From FEB-7 sp963698265 (lineage in GTDB: Bacteria; Pseudomonadota; Gammaproteobacteria; Burkholderiales; Usitatibacteraceae), in assembly GCA_963698265.1 (NCBI GenBank), contig CAVOQC010000001.1, positions 1,145,027-1,209,026 on the forward strand: a stretch of DNA of 64,000 nt, in the 5' to 3' direction. Of this stretch, positions 31,799 through 40,327 are shown one piece after another. The position numbers and the translations under genes were made by a program. Each line of letters opens with the position of its first letter. Within the stretch, counting starts at the first letter, position 1. The notes below the pieces were generated by a model. It searched no databases, had not been told where the DNA came from, and worked only from the letters and a program-made list of their open reading frames with translations.

Positions 31799-33847
31799 CT
31801 AGTCCTCTTCCCTCGCCAGCTTGAACTGCGAAGTGAGCGCCGCCTGCGTCTGCGGCGGCACCATCGCGTAGTGGCTGTACTCGATCTGGTAGGAGCCCTG
31901 CCCGCCGGTCACCGAGCGCAGCCGCGACTGGTACTCCGAGACCTCGGAAAGCGGAACCTGCCCGGAGATGGACATCAAGTCCCCGCCCGAGGATTCCGTG
32001 CCGGTGATCTGCCCGCGCCGCGACGAGATGTCGCTCGTCATGTCGCCCACGAAGCGGTCGGGCGCGGTGATGGTGATGTTCACGATCGGCTCGAGGATGA
32101 TCGCGCCGGCCTTGAGGATCGCGTCGATCACGGCCTTCTTGCCCGCCGTGACGAAGGCGATTTCCTTGGAATCGACGGCGTGGCTCTTGCCGTCGTAGAC
32201 GATCACGCGGATGTCCTCGACGGGGTGGCCGGCGATGACGCCCGTGTCGAGCGCCTGCTTGACCCCCTTCTCCACGGCAGGAATGAACACCGTCGGGATC
32301 ACGCCGCCCTTCACCTGGTCGACGAACTCGAAGCCGCTGCCGCGCGAAAGGGGCTCGATCTTGAGGTAGACCTCGCCGAACTGCCCGGCCCCGCCCGTCT
32401 GCTTCTTGTGGCGGCAGTGGCCCTCGGCCTTCTTCGTGATCGTCTCGCGATACGGGATCTTCGGCGGCTTGGTGTCCACCTCGAGCTTGTACTGCGTGCT
32501 CATCTTTTCCAGCTTCACGCGCATGTGCAGCTCGCCCAGGCCCCGCACCACCGTCTCGTGCGTCGTCGGGTGGCGCTCGATCCACAGGCAGGGATCCTCG
32601 ATCTCGAGCTTGTGCAACACCTCGAAGAGGCGCTGCTCGTCGCCCTTCTTCTTCGTCTCCACCGCGATGGAGTGCATCGGCGTCGGGAAGTCGAGGGAGC
32701 GCAGCCGAATGTTGTCCTCGTCGTGGGAGTCGTGGAGCACCGCGTTGAACTCGATGTCGTCGACCTTCGCCACCGCGCCCAGGTCGCCGGGCACCAGCTC
32801 GCCCACCTCGACGTAGTCCTTCCCCTGGATCGTGTAGAGGTGCCCCACCTTGAACGGGCGCTTGCCGTCGCCGATGTAGAGCTGGGAATCCTTGGTGATC
32901 GTGCCCTGGTGGACCCGGAAGAAGGCGACCTTTCCCACGTAGGGATCCATCACCACCTTGAAGACGTGCGCGAGCACGTGCTGGGAAGGGTCGGGCACGG
33001 CGTGGAATTCCTCGCCCTCCGTCGTGTCGCTCTTCACGAAGGGGGGCGGGTTGCCCTCGGTCGCGTTGGGCGCGAGGCGCGAGAGGATCTCGAGGAACTG
33101 CGGGATGCCCGCGCCGGTCTTCGCGGAGGCGAAGCACACGGGCACGAGGTGGCCTTCGCGCAGCGCCTTCTCGAAGGGCGCGTGCAGCTGCACGGGCTCG
33201 AGGTCCTCGCCCTGCTCGAGGTAGAGGTTCATGAGGGCCTCGTCGACCTCGACCACCTGCTCGATGATCGCCGTGTGCGCGGCCTTCACGCCCACGAAAT
33301 CGGCGTCGCCGTCGGGGCTGAAGAAGCAGTCCACGACGTCCGCGCGGTCGTGGGCCGGCAGGTTGATGGGCAGGCACTCCTTGCCGAAGTGGTCCTGGAT
33401 CTTCCGGAGCAGCCCCGGGAGATCCACGTTGTCCGCGTCGATCTTGTTCACCACGATCATGCGGCACAGGCCCCGGTTCTTCGCCCACTTCATCATGCGG
33501 GTGGTGTTCAGCTCGATGCCGTTCTGGGCGTTGATCACCACGACCGCGGTCTCCACCGCGGCGAGGGCCGCGATCGACTGGCCGGCGAAGTCGGGCATGC
33601 CCGGCGTGTCCACGAGGTGGATGTGCATGTCCTCGTAGGCGAAGTTCACCAGCGACGAGGAGAGCGAGTGCCCGTACTCCTTTTCCATCGGGTCGAAGTC
33701 GCAGACCGTGGAGCCCTTCTCGACGGTTCCCGGGGTGGCGATGGCGCCGGATTTCCAGAGCAGGGCCTCGGCCAGGGTGGTCTTGCCGGAGCCGCCGTGG
33801 CCCACGAGCGCGAGGGTATGGATGGATTCGGTGGTGTACTTCGGCAC
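31799..33847 (-). CDS. Elongation factor G-like GTPase
   Basis: A 682-residue translational GTPase with the full five-domain EF-G layout. G1 is GHGGSGKTTL (about 16-25) instead of the AHIDAGKTT of canonical EF-G; G3 VDTPGMPDF and G4 NKID are intact, and the domain IV/V region GSGFEFVDQVKGG and SRRGQITG is present. This sequence branch is the second EF-G (EF-G2-like) found beside the main fusA in many bacteria; the main fusA is normally in the str operon, not here. Its role is unsettled: it could help in ribosome recycling or stress translation, or serve a role without strong translocase activity. Confidence 0.9.
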   Translation of the reverse strand: MPKYTTESIHTLALVGHGGSGKTTLAEALLWKSGAIATPGTVEKGSTVCDFDPMEKEYGHSLSSSLVNFAYEDMHIHLVDTPGMPDFAGQSIAALAAVETAVVVINAQNGIELNTTRMMKWAKNRGLCRMIVVNKIDADNVDLPGLLRKIQDHFGKECLPINLPAHDRADVVDCFFSPDGDADFVGVKAAHTAIIEQVVEVDEALMNLYLEQGEDLEPVQLHAPFEKALREGHLVPVCFASAKTGAGIPQFLEILSRLAPNATEGNPPPFVKSDTTEGEEFHAVPDPSQHVLAHVFKVVMDPYVGKVAFFRVHQGTITKDSQLYIGDGKRPFKVGHLYTIQGKDYVEVGELVPGDLGAVAKVDDIEFNAVLHDSHDEDNIRLRSLDFPTPMHSIAVETKKKGDEQRLFEVLHKLEIEDPCLWIERHPTTHETVVRGLGELHMRVKLEKMSTQYKLEVDTKPPKIPYRETITKKAEGHCRHKKQTGGAGQFGEVYLKIEPLSRGSGFEFVDQVKGGVIPTVFIPAVEKGVKQALDTGVIAGHPVEDIRVIVYDGKSHAVDSKEIAFVTAGKKAVIDAILKAGAIILEPIVNITITAPDRFVGDMTSDISSRRGQITGTESSGGDLMSISGQVPLSEVSEYQSRLRSVTGGQGSYQIEYSHYAMVPPQTQAALTSQFKLAREED

Positions 33848-33888
33848 GGTGCTGTTCTCCGTCTTGAGTGTCGGCTCGTTCCTCGACC

Positions 33889-33923
33889 GGGGGGGAGCGG
33901 GGGTTTGCGGGGGGGGGATTGGG
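33889..33923 (+). other. G-rich tract with four G-runs
   Basis: G7-N3-G5-N5-G9-N3-G3 on the plus strand meets the usual four-run definition for a G-quadruplex. It lies just upstream of the EF-G-like gene and downstream of hemW, both read from the other strand, so the G-rich strand is the template strand. Confidence 0.5.
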
Positions 33924-33929
33924 CTTTCC

Positions 33930-33952
33930 GGGGTCTGCGACCTACTGACCCC
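33930..33952 (-). terminator. Hairpin after hemW
   Basis: GGGGTC (33930-33935) and GACCCC (33947-33952) form a 6-base stem with an 11-base loop directly after the hemW stop. No T-run follows, so it is a weak terminator candidate or a repeated palindromic element. Confidence 0.35.
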
Positions 33953-33958
33953 CCGAAT

Positions 33959-35182
33959 TTACACTTTCCGGGGCGATCGCGCCTCCGGAAGGAACAAGCC
34001 CAGCAGGTCGTTCAGGAACCGCCGTCCCAGCGGGGTGGGGCGAACGGCGAATGCGTCGCGTTCGATGAGCCCGGCTGCCTCGGCGCGCGCGAGCGGCGCC
34101 TCGACCGCGGCGAGAGAAAGCCCGGTGCGCTCGCCGAAGAGCGGGACGGCAAAGCCCTCGGAGAGCCGCAGCGCGTTCATCAGGAACTCGAAAGGCAACT
34201 CCGCCGCGGGGACTTCGCGGCTTTCCTGGATCGCGCTCCCGGCGAGCGCGCCTTCCTGGTAGGCGCGGGGCTGGCGATGGCGCGTCTCGCGCGTGATGCG
34301 GTCCCGGTACGAGAGCTTGCCGTGGGCGCCGGCACCGACGCCGAGGTAGTCGCCGAAGCGCCAGTAATTGAGGTTGTGGCGCGAGCGACTGCCGGGCCGC
34401 GCAAAGGCCGAGGTCTCGTAGTTCTCGTAGCCCGCGGAGCCAAGCGCCGCCTCGATCGCCTCCTGCATCGCCGCGGCCGCGTCTTCGTCGGGAAGCGGGG
34501 GCGGGTAGCGGTGGAACCAGGTGTTGGGCTCCAGGGTGAGGTGGTAGGCCGAGAGGTGCTGGGGTGCGAAGGCGATGGCGGCCCGGATGTCGGCGAGCGC
34601 GGCTTCCACGGACTGGCCGGGCAGCGCGTACATGAGGTCCAGGTTCACGTTGTCGAAGGTGGACAGCGCGATCTCGGCCGCGCGCCGCGCCTCGCCCGCG
34701 TCATGCACGCGGCCGATCGCCTTCAGGCGCTCGCCGTCGAAACTCTGGATGCCCACGGAAAGGCGGTTCACGCCCGCGCCGCGGAAATCGCGGAATTTCT
34801 CCTGCTCGAAGGTGCCGGGGTTCGCCTCGAGCGTGATCTCCGCGTCGGGCTCCACGGTGAGGAGCGTGCGCGCCGCCGTGAGCAGGCGTTCGATCGCGCG
34901 CGCGGAGAAGAGGCTCGGCGTGCCGCCGCCCAGGAAGATCGCGTGCACGCGCCGGCCCCAGACTCCGGGCACGCTCGCCTCGAGATCCGCGATCACCGCG
35001 TCCACGTAGCGCGACTCGGGCACCTCGCCCTTCGCCTCGTGGGAGTTGAAGTCGCAGTAGGGGCACTTCTTCAGGCACCACGGGATGTGGACGTAGAGCG
35101 TGAGCGGCGGCAGGGCCGCGAGGCGCACGCTCCCCGGCGGAGTCACGGTCACCGGTTTCACGATCGCCTCAATCGGCGCCAC
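33959..35182 (-). CDS. hemW: Radical SAM haem chaperone HemW
   Basis: A 407-residue radical-SAM protein of the HemN-like group. The 4Fe-4S motif is WCLKKCPYCDFNSH (CxxxCxxC) near residue 35, followed by FLGGGTPSLFS and the HemN-type domain with LEPNTWFH. Members of this length without the extra CxxxCxxC context of true HemN are HemW, which binds haem and helps load it into membrane respiratory proteins, and are often misannotated as coproporphyrinogen oxidases. It overlaps the rdgB stop by 14 bases, consistent with an operon; the rdgB-hemW pairing is common. Confidence 0.92.
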   Translation of the reverse strand: MAPIEAIVKPVTVTPPGSVRLAALPPLTLYVHIPWCLKKCPYCDFNSHEAKGEVPESRYVDAVIADLEASVPGVWGRRVHAIFLGGGTPSLFSARAIERLLTAARTLLTVEPDAEITLEANPGTFEQEKFRDFRGAGVNRLSVGIQSFDGERLKAIGRVHDAGEARRAAEIALSTFDNVNLDLMYALPGQSVEAALADIRAAIAFAPQHLSAYHLTLEPNTWFHRYPPPLPDEDAAAAMQEAIEAALGSAGYENYETSAFARPGSRSRHNLNYWRFGDYLGVGAGAHGKLSYRDRITRETRHRQPRAYQEGALAGSAIQESREVPAAELPFEFLMNALRLSEGFAVPLFGERTGLSLAAVEAPLARAEAAGLIERDAFAVRPTPLGRRFLNDLLGLFLPEARSPRKV

Positions 35183-35771
35183 GCAGCCGCACGGCGAGCC
35201 GCTCCGCCGCGATCGCGCGGTGGCTCAGGCGGTTCTTCTCCGCGGCGGGAAGCTCCGCGACCGTGCGCCCGAGGCCGGGCAGGAGGAAGTGCGGGTCGTA
35301 GCCGAAGCCGCCCGCGCCCCTCGGCAGGTCGACGATCTCGCCGCGCCAGCGCCCCTCGGTGATCACGGGCTCGGGGTCGTCGGCGTGGCGCACGAGGACG
35401 ATCACGCACACGTAGTGCGCGCCGCGATCGGCCTGGCCCGCGAGGCGGTCGACGAGGAGTGCGTTGTTGGCGCGGTCGCGCTCCTCGCGCGTGCCGAGGC
35501 GGCCCGCGAAGTACGCGGAGTGCACGCCGGGGGCGCCGCCGAGCGCGTCCACGCACAGGCCGGAGTCGTCGGCGAGTGCGGCGAGCCCGGTGTGGCGCGC
35601 GCAGTTCCTCGCCTTGGCGAGCGCGTTCTCGACGAAGGTGTGGTGCGGCTCCTCGGCCTCGGGCACGCCCAGTTCCCCCTGGGCCACGGTCTCGAATCCC
35701 AGCGGCGCGAGGATCGCCGAGAGCTCGCGCAGCTTGCCCGCGTTGTTCGAGGCGATGACCAGGCGCTTCAC
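35169..35771 (-). CDS. rdgB: XTP/dITP pyrophosphatase
   Basis: A 200-residue Ham1-family enzyme that hydrolyses non-canonical purine triphosphates (dITP, XTP) to keep them out of DNA. Family motifs: LVIASNNAGKLRELSAIL at the N-terminus, ALADDSGLCVDALGGAPG near 65 with the metal-binding Asp pair, GFGYDPHF near 150 and LSHRAIA near the end. The 7-base gap from rph and the overlap with hemW place it in the middle of a minus-strand unit. Confidence 0.96.
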   Translation of the reverse strand: MKRLVIASNNAGKLRELSAILAPLGFETVAQGELGVPEAEEPHHTFVENALAKARNCARHTGLAALADDSGLCVDALGGAPGVHSAYFAGRLGTREERDRANNALLVDRLAGQADRGAHYVCVIVLVRHADDPEPVITEGRWRGEIVDLPRGAGGFGYDPHFLLPGLGRTVAELPAAEKNRLSHRAIAAERLAVRLRGAD

Positions 35772-35778
35772 GGCGGCA

Positions 35779-36495
35779 TCACGAGAGCGACGCCTTCTGC
35801 ATCGCGACGATCTCCACGATCCCCTGCTGCGCGAGCGCCAGCAGGCGCTCCATCTCCTGCCGCGAGAAGGGCGCCCCCTCGGCGGTGCCCTGCACCTCGA
35901 CGAAGCCGCCGGCGCCGGTCATCACCACGTTCATGTCGGTGTCGCAGGCGGAATCCTCCGCGTAGTCGAGGTCGAGACAGGGCGCGCCGCCGACGATGCC
36001 CACGGAGACCGCGGCCACGAAGTCGCGCAGCGGCTCGCGCGTGACCACGCCCTTCGCCTTCAGCCAGGCTACGGCGTCGGCGAGCGCCACCATCGCGCCC
36101 GTGATGGCCGCGCAGCGCGTGCCCCCGTCGGCCTGCAGCACGTCGCAGTCCATCGTCACCTGCCGCTCGCCCAGGGCGCCGAGATCGGTCACGGAGCGCA
36201 GCGCCCGCCCCACGAGGCGCTGGATCTCCTGCGTGCGGCCGGACTGCTTTCCCGCGGCCGCCTCGCGCGCGCCGCGCGTGTGCGTGGCCCGCGGCAGCAT
36301 CCCGTACTCCGCCGTGACCCACCCGGTGCCCTTTCCGCGCAGGAACGGCGGCACCTTCTCCTCGACGCTCGCGGTGCACAGCACGCGGGTCTCGCCGAAC
36401 TCCACGAGCACGGAGCCCTCGGCATGGCGGGTGAAATGGCGCGTGATGCGGACGGGGCGCAGTGCGTCCGCCGGGCGATCCTGGAAACGGGGCAT
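35779..36495 (-). CDS. rph: Ribonuclease PH
   Basis: A 238-residue phosphorolytic 3'-5' exoribonuclease that trims tRNA 3' ends and other RNAs. It shows RITRHFTRHAEGSVLVEFG near residue 15, GKGTGWVTAEYGMLPRATHTRG (in two pieces) with the phosphate-binding Arg, LVGRALRSVTDL, CDVLQADGGTRCAAITG, and GTAEGAPFSRQEMERLL at the C-terminus. Length is normal, so it forms the usual hexamer. It lies 21 bases downstream of the PP2C phosphatase gene and directly upstream of rdgB. Confidence 0.97.
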   Translation of the reverse strand: MPRFQDRPADALRPVRITRHFTRHAEGSVLVEFGETRVLCTASVEEKVPPFLRGKGTGWVTAEYGMLPRATHTRGAREAAAGKQSGRTQEIQRLVGRALRSVTDLGALGERQVTMDCDVLQADGGTRCAAITGAMVALADAVAWLKAKGVVTREPLRDFVAAVSVGIVGGAPCLDLDYAEDSACDTDMNVVMTGAGGFVEVQGTAEGAPFSRQEMERLLALAQQGIVEIVAMQKASLS

Positions 36496-36516
36496 GGGAG
36501 AGACCTTCGTGAAAGA

Positions 36517-37422
36517 CTAGCGGGGAACCTTCTTGATCGCGTTCTGGATCTCGGCGATGGCCTTCTCGATCTCCTCCTCGGTCACGTCCTCCACGATGGC
36601 GTGGCGGTCGAGGTCCATGGTGTTCGAGGAGGTGGTGAAGTGCTCGCTGTCGAGAAGCTCGGTGTCGACGCGCAGCGGGTCTTCCTGCGCCTCCCACGTC
36701 ATCGCGACGACCGAGAGGTTGTCGGACTGCCCGGCCGCGCGCTTCTGGGCCTCGGTGAGCAACCCCGGCAGCAGCCCCACCACGTCCTGCTTGCGCAGCA
36801 GGTTCGCGATGAGGTCGGCCGGTATCGGGCCCCAGAAGCCGTCGGTGGAGATGAGGATCGTGTCGCCCGTCTGCAGCGCGAACTCGGCCCCCACGGCAAT
36901 GACGGGCGGCACCACGCCGCCCAGGCAGCTGAAGATCTTGTTGCGCTCGGGGTGCGTGGCCGCGGCCTCCCGGGAAAGCAGGCCCGAGTCGATCATCTGC
37001 TGCACGCGGGAATGGTCCTGCGTCGACGCCGCGAGCTTGCCGCCGCGCAGCACGTACAGGCGCGAGTCGCCCGCGTGCGCCCACCACGCGGAGCCTTTCT
37101 GCACGATGCACACGACGCAGGTGGTGCGCGGCGACTCCAGGAGGTTCTCCGCCACCGCGTGCGAGACGATGGCGCGGTGCGCCGCGTTGATCACCGAGAC
37201 CAGGAAATCCGCGGGGCGCCGCAGGCGGTTGCGCGCCTCCTGCTGGAAGAGGCGCGTGATCTCGGTCACGGCGATCTCGGCTGCCACCTCGCCCTGCATG
37301 TGCCCGCCCATCCCGTCGGCGGCCACCATGAGGAGCACGTCCTTGCTGTAGGTGTAGCCGACGCGATCCTCGTTTCCCGAGCGGTCGCCCTGCCGGCTGT
37401 CCTGGAAGATGGTGAAGCGCAT
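36517..37422 (-). CDS. PP2C-type protein phosphatase
   Basis: A 301-residue metal-dependent Ser/Thr phosphatase. Motifs: SGNEDRVG near 15, AADGMGGHMQGEVAA near 34 (metal-binding Asp), HAGDSRLYVLRGG near 116, DGFWGPIP near 195 and the final metal Asp in QSDNLSVVAM near 235. A C-terminal acidic/helical tail of about 60 residues (EEEIEKAIAEIQNAIKK) is beyond the catalytic core. Start chosen at MRFTIFQDSRQG, 15 bases after the kinase stop. It is paired with the kinase gene and presumably dephosphorylates the kinase or its targets. Confidence 0.93.
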   Translation of the reverse strand: MRFTIFQDSRQGDRSGNEDRVGYTYSKDVLLMVAADGMGGHMQGEVAAEIAVTEITRLFQQEARNRLRRPADFLVSVINAAHRAIVSHAVAENLLESPRTTCVVCIVQKGSAWWAHAGDSRLYVLRGGKLAASTQDHSRVQQMIDSGLLSREAAATHPERNKIFSCLGGVVPPVIAVGAEFALQTGDTILISTDGFWGPIPADLIANLLRKQDVVGLLPGLLTEAQKRAAGQSDNLSVVAMTWEAQEDPLRVDTELLDSEHFTTSSNTMDLDRHAIVEDVTEEEIEKAIAEIQNAIKKVPR

Positions 37423-37436
37423 GGCGTGTCCGGGGC

Positions 37437-38381
37437 CTACCTCGAGAAGAACTTCGAGATCGGCTTGTTGAGGGTGTCGAAGAACCCCTTGCGGCCCGCG
37501 CCCTGCGGCTCGACCATGAGGAGCTTCTGCAGCTCGAAGGCCGTTTGCGGCCGCGCGAGGTGGTCCAGTTGCAGGCAGGCATCGACGATGGAGAAAAGTT
37601 CCTCGGAATAGCCCTGGCGCGCGAGGTTTCGCAGCGGGATGAGGCGGTCCTTCTCCAGCCGCGCGTCGGCCGCCTGCGGCGGCGTCCCCGAGATGCAGGT
37701 GTAGAGGGTGGCGCCCACGGAATAGATGTCGCTCCACGGCCCCAGGCGCCCGGGCTCGAAGGTGTACTGCTCGGGCGCGGCGAAGCCCGCGGTGTACATG
37801 GGCTTCAGCTTCATCGGCTCATCGGAGAGCGTGATGCGCGCGGCGCCGAAGTCGAGGAGCACCGGCCGCCCGTCCATGGCGATGTAGATGTTGGCCGGCT
37901 TGATGTCCAGGTGCAGCAGCTTGTTGGCGTGCACCTCGCGCAGCCCGTTCATCAGGTGGATGAAGATGCGCCGCATGAAAATCTCGGTGAACTCCGCGCG
38001 GTTTCGCTGGATGTGGAACTGCAGCGTCCTGCCGCGCACGTACTGCATCACCATGTAGCACGTCTCGTTGGCGCGGAAGAAGTTCTCCACGCGCACCACG
38101 TTCGGGTGCGTGACGAGGGCGAGCGCGCGTCCTTCCTCGAAGAAGCACTTCAGCCCGTGGCGGAAGGTCGAGAGGTTCGCCTCGTCCGCGATGATCACCT
38201 CCGTGCCCTCGGCTCGCAGCGCGAGCGAGGCGGGCAGGTATTCCTTGATCGCGTAAGGCGTCTGGTTCTCGTCCGTGGCCAGATAGACGATGCTGAAACC
38301 GCCGGAGGAAAGGGGCTTGTCGATGCGATAGCCGTTGAGGACGTAGCCTCCCGGCAACGGCTGGTTCACCTGCGAAGGCAT
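37437..38381 (-). CDS. Hanks-type serine/threonine protein kinase
   Basis: A 314-residue cytoplasmic kinase with a complete catalytic core: glycine loop LSSGGFSIVYLA (25-35), Lys46 in YAIKEYLP, catalytic loop HLDIKPAN with Asp159 and the DFG at 177-179, followed by GFAAPEQY in the activation segment. HLD replaces the usual HRD Arg with Leu, so activation-loop phosphorylation may not be required. There is no transmembrane helix or sensor domain, and the C-terminus is a short tail. It is adjacent to the PP2C gene and divergent from yicC, the typical beta-proteobacterial arrangement. There is no type VI secretion locus, so a PpkA-like T6SS role is not suggested. Confidence 0.93.
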   Translation of the reverse strand: MPSQVNQPLPGGYVLNGYRIDKPLSSGGFSIVYLATDENQTPYAIKEYLPASLALRAEGTEVIIADEANLSTFRHGLKCFFEEGRALALVTHPNVVRVENFFRANETCYMVMQYVRGRTLQFHIQRNRAEFTEIFMRRIFIHLMNGLREVHANKLLHLDIKPANIYIAMDGRPVLLDFGAARITLSDEPMKLKPMYTAGFAAPEQYTFEPGRLGPWSDIYSVGATLYTCISGTPPQAADARLEKDRLIPLRNLARQGYSEELFSIVDACLQLDHLARPQTAFELQKLLMVEPQGAGRKGFFDTLNKPISKFFSR

Positions 38382-38399
38382 GGGATGCGGGGGTTCCGC

Positions 38400-38405
38400 T
38401 ATAAT
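38400..38405 (+). promoter_or_regulatory. -10 element (TATAAT) upstream of yicC operon
   Basis: A perfect TATAAT lies in the 140-base divergent region between the kinase and yicC. The matching -35 box is weak. It would start the yicC-gmk-rpoZ-spoT transcript. Confidence 0.5.
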
Positions 38406-38521
38406 TCAATGCATTGTCGGCAATCGAAAACCGCTTGTAAAGGCGCGGAGGCAAAGGAGTTTTTTCCCGCGCGCGGTTCGTGGTCCGGCCGTCGCCCCTT
38501 CCCGATCGAAACGAGCGCGCC

Positions 38522-39388
38522 ATGATCGCCAGCATGACCGGCTTTGCCGCCGCCACCCGCGAAGTGGCCGGCGGGCAACTGGCGGTGGAACTGAAGAGCG
38601 TGAACCACCGCTACCTCGAGTTCCAGTGCCGCCTGGCCGATGACCTGCGCGCGCTCGAGCCGGTGCTTCGCGAGGCCGCGGCCGCAGGGCTTACCCGCGG
38701 CAAGATCGACTGCCGCCTCACCTTCACGCCCGCCGCCGCCGGAGCCCGCGCCTTGTCTCCGGACGCCGGCGCAATGACCGCGCTCGCGGAAGCCTCGGCG
38801 CGCATCGCCGGGGCCTTTCCCCTGGCGAGGCCGCTCTCGGTCTCGGAAGTGCTGCACTGGCCCGGCGTGCTCGCCAACGCGGAGGTGGCCGCCGACACGA
38901 TCCGCGAGGACGTCGCGAAGCTGGCCGCGCAGGCGGTGACGGAGCTTTCCCAGACGAGGCGCCGCGAGGGCGAGAAGCTCGCCGCGGTGCTGCGCGAGCG
39001 GCTCGAGTCCATGGCGCAGTTGGTGGCGCGGGCCCAGCCCCTGATGCCGGAGGTCATGAAGGCCTTTCGCGAGAAGCTCGCCGCGCGACTGGCGGAAGCC
39101 CAGGCCGCGCCTTCCGACGAGCGGCTCCAGCAGGAGGTCGTGCTCTACGCGGCGCGCATCGACGTGGACGAGGAGCTCGAACGCCTTGTCGCCCACGTGG
39201 CGGAGTTCCGGCGCGTGCTGGACAAGGGCGGCGCCTGCGGCAAGCGCCTGGACTTCCTCTGCCAGGAGCTGAACCGCGAGGCCAACACCCTGGGCTCGAA
39301 GTCGGTCTCCGCGGACATGACGCGCATCTCCGTGGAGCTGAAGGTGCTCATCGAGCAGATGCGCGAGCAGGTTCAGAACATCGAGTAG
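38522..39388 (+). CDS. yicC: YicC family endoribonuclease-related protein
   Basis: A 288-residue member of the YicC family, recently tied to RNA degradation in E. coli. It opens MIASMTGFAAATREV and has the family segments VELKSVNHRYLEFQCRLAD and RGKIDCRLTF; the C-terminal DUF1732 part has GKRLDFLCQELNREANTLGSKS (in two pieces) and the ending MREQVQNIE. The first ATG of MIASMTG was taken because the four-residue spacing matches homologues. It is first in the plus-strand yicC-gmk-rpoZ-spoT unit. Confidence 0.95.
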   Translation: MIASMTGFAAATREVAGGQLAVELKSVNHRYLEFQCRLADDLRALEPVLREAAAAGLTRGKIDCRLTFTPAAAGARALSPDAGAMTALAEASARIAGAFPLARPLSVSEVLHWPGVLANAEVAADTIREDVAKLAAQAVTELSQTRRREGEKLAAVLRERLESMAQLVARAQPLMPEVMKAFREKLAARLAEAQAAPSDERLQQEVVLYAARIDVDEELERLVAHVAEFRRVLDKGGACGKRLDFLCQELNREANTLGSKSVSADMTRISVELKVLIEQMREQVQNIE

Positions 39389-39424
39389 GACGTGGTTCCG
39401 ATCTTCCGCCAGGAGTTCCGATAG

Positions 39425-40033
39425 ATGGCCGGCGATCTCTTCGTCGTGGTGGCGCCCTCGGGGGCCGGAAAGACCAGCCTCGTGAACGCGATGCTGGAGG
39501 TCGAGCGCGGCATGCGCCTGTCGGTCTCGCACACCACGCGGGCACCGCGCGAGGGCGAAGTCGAGGGCCGCGAGTACCACTTCGTCTCCCGCGAGGCCTT
39601 CGAGAAGATGATCGCCGCGGGCGACTTCCTCGAGCACGCGGAGGTCTACGGCAACTACTACGGCACCTCGCGCCGCTGGATCGAGGACGAGCTCGCGGGC
39701 GAGCACGACGTGCTCCTCGAGATCGACTGGCAGGGGGCGATGCAGGTGCGCAATCTCTTCCCGCGCATGGTCGGGATCTTCGTGCTGCCCCCCTCGCTCG
39801 ACGAATTGCGCCGGCGCCTGACCGCGCGCGGCAAGGACGCCGCGGACTCGATCGAGAGGCGCATGGCCAGCGCCCGCACGGAAATCTCGCATGTTCTTGA
39901 ATTTGAATATATAATTGTCAATGAAACTTTCGATGTCGCAGTCGCGGACCTGCAGGCGGTGGTGCGCGCGGCGCGTCTTTCGCGGGATCGGCGGGGAAAC
40001 CGCCTGTCGCGCCTTCTCGACGAATTCAGGTAA
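39425..40033 (+). CDS. gmk: Guanylate kinase
   Basis: A 202-residue enzyme that phosphorylates GMP to GDP. P-loop APSGAGKTSLVNAML near 11, GMP-binding SHTTRAPREGEVEGREYHF near 37 (Arg/Tyr/Glu ligands), the second block LLEIDWQGAMQVR and lid FVLPPSLDELRRRL are all present. It lies between yicC and rpoZ, the standard order. Confidence 0.97.
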   Translation: MAGDLFVVVAPSGAGKTSLVNAMLEVERGMRLSVSHTTRAPREGEVEGREYHFVSREAFEKMIAAGDFLEHAEVYGNYYGTSRRWIEDELAGEHDVLLEIDWQGAMQVRNLFPRMVGIFVLPPSLDELRRRLTARGKDAADSIERRMASARTEISHVLEFEYIIVNETFDVAVADLQAVVRAARLSRDRRGNRLSRLLDEFR

Positions 40034-40044
40034 CGGAGCCCTCC

Positions 40045-40266
40045 ATGGCGCGCATCACGGTCGACGACTGCATCAAGTACTTCTCGAACCGCTTCGAGCT
40101 CACGCTCGCGGCAACCAACCGCGCGCGCCAGATCGCGCTCGGCGCCTCCCCGATGGTGGAGGCGAACCGGGACAAGCCCTGTGTCGTCGCCTTGCGCGAG
40201 ATCGCGGGTGGCCTGGTGGGCAAGGAGCTCCTGGATCCCCCGGCGCCCACGCCCCCGGTGCTCTGA
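40045..40266 (+). CDS. rpoZ: RNA polymerase omega subunit
   Basis: A 73-residue omega subunit, which helps assemble RNA polymerase and is part of the ppGpp site 1. MARITVDDCIKYFSNRFELT and ATNRARQIALG match the family exactly in layout; the C-terminal tail is Pro-rich and short. It is located between gmk and the (p)ppGpp enzyme gene, as in most proteobacteria. Confidence 0.97.
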   Translation: MARITVDDCIKYFSNRFELTLAATNRARQIALGASPMVEANRDKPCVVALREIAGGLVGKELLDPPAPTPPVL

Positions 40267-40327
40267 CACGGTAGATCCGGGACGCGTCCCCGGACGCGTC
40301 CCCTCCCTCCCTCCCCCCGGCGAAATC

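Noticed and set aside
36517..38381. A type VI secretion kinase/phosphatase pair (PpkA/PppA)
   Set aside because: The pair sits in the standard beta-proteobacterial rph-yicC block, and no T6SS structural gene is in the window.
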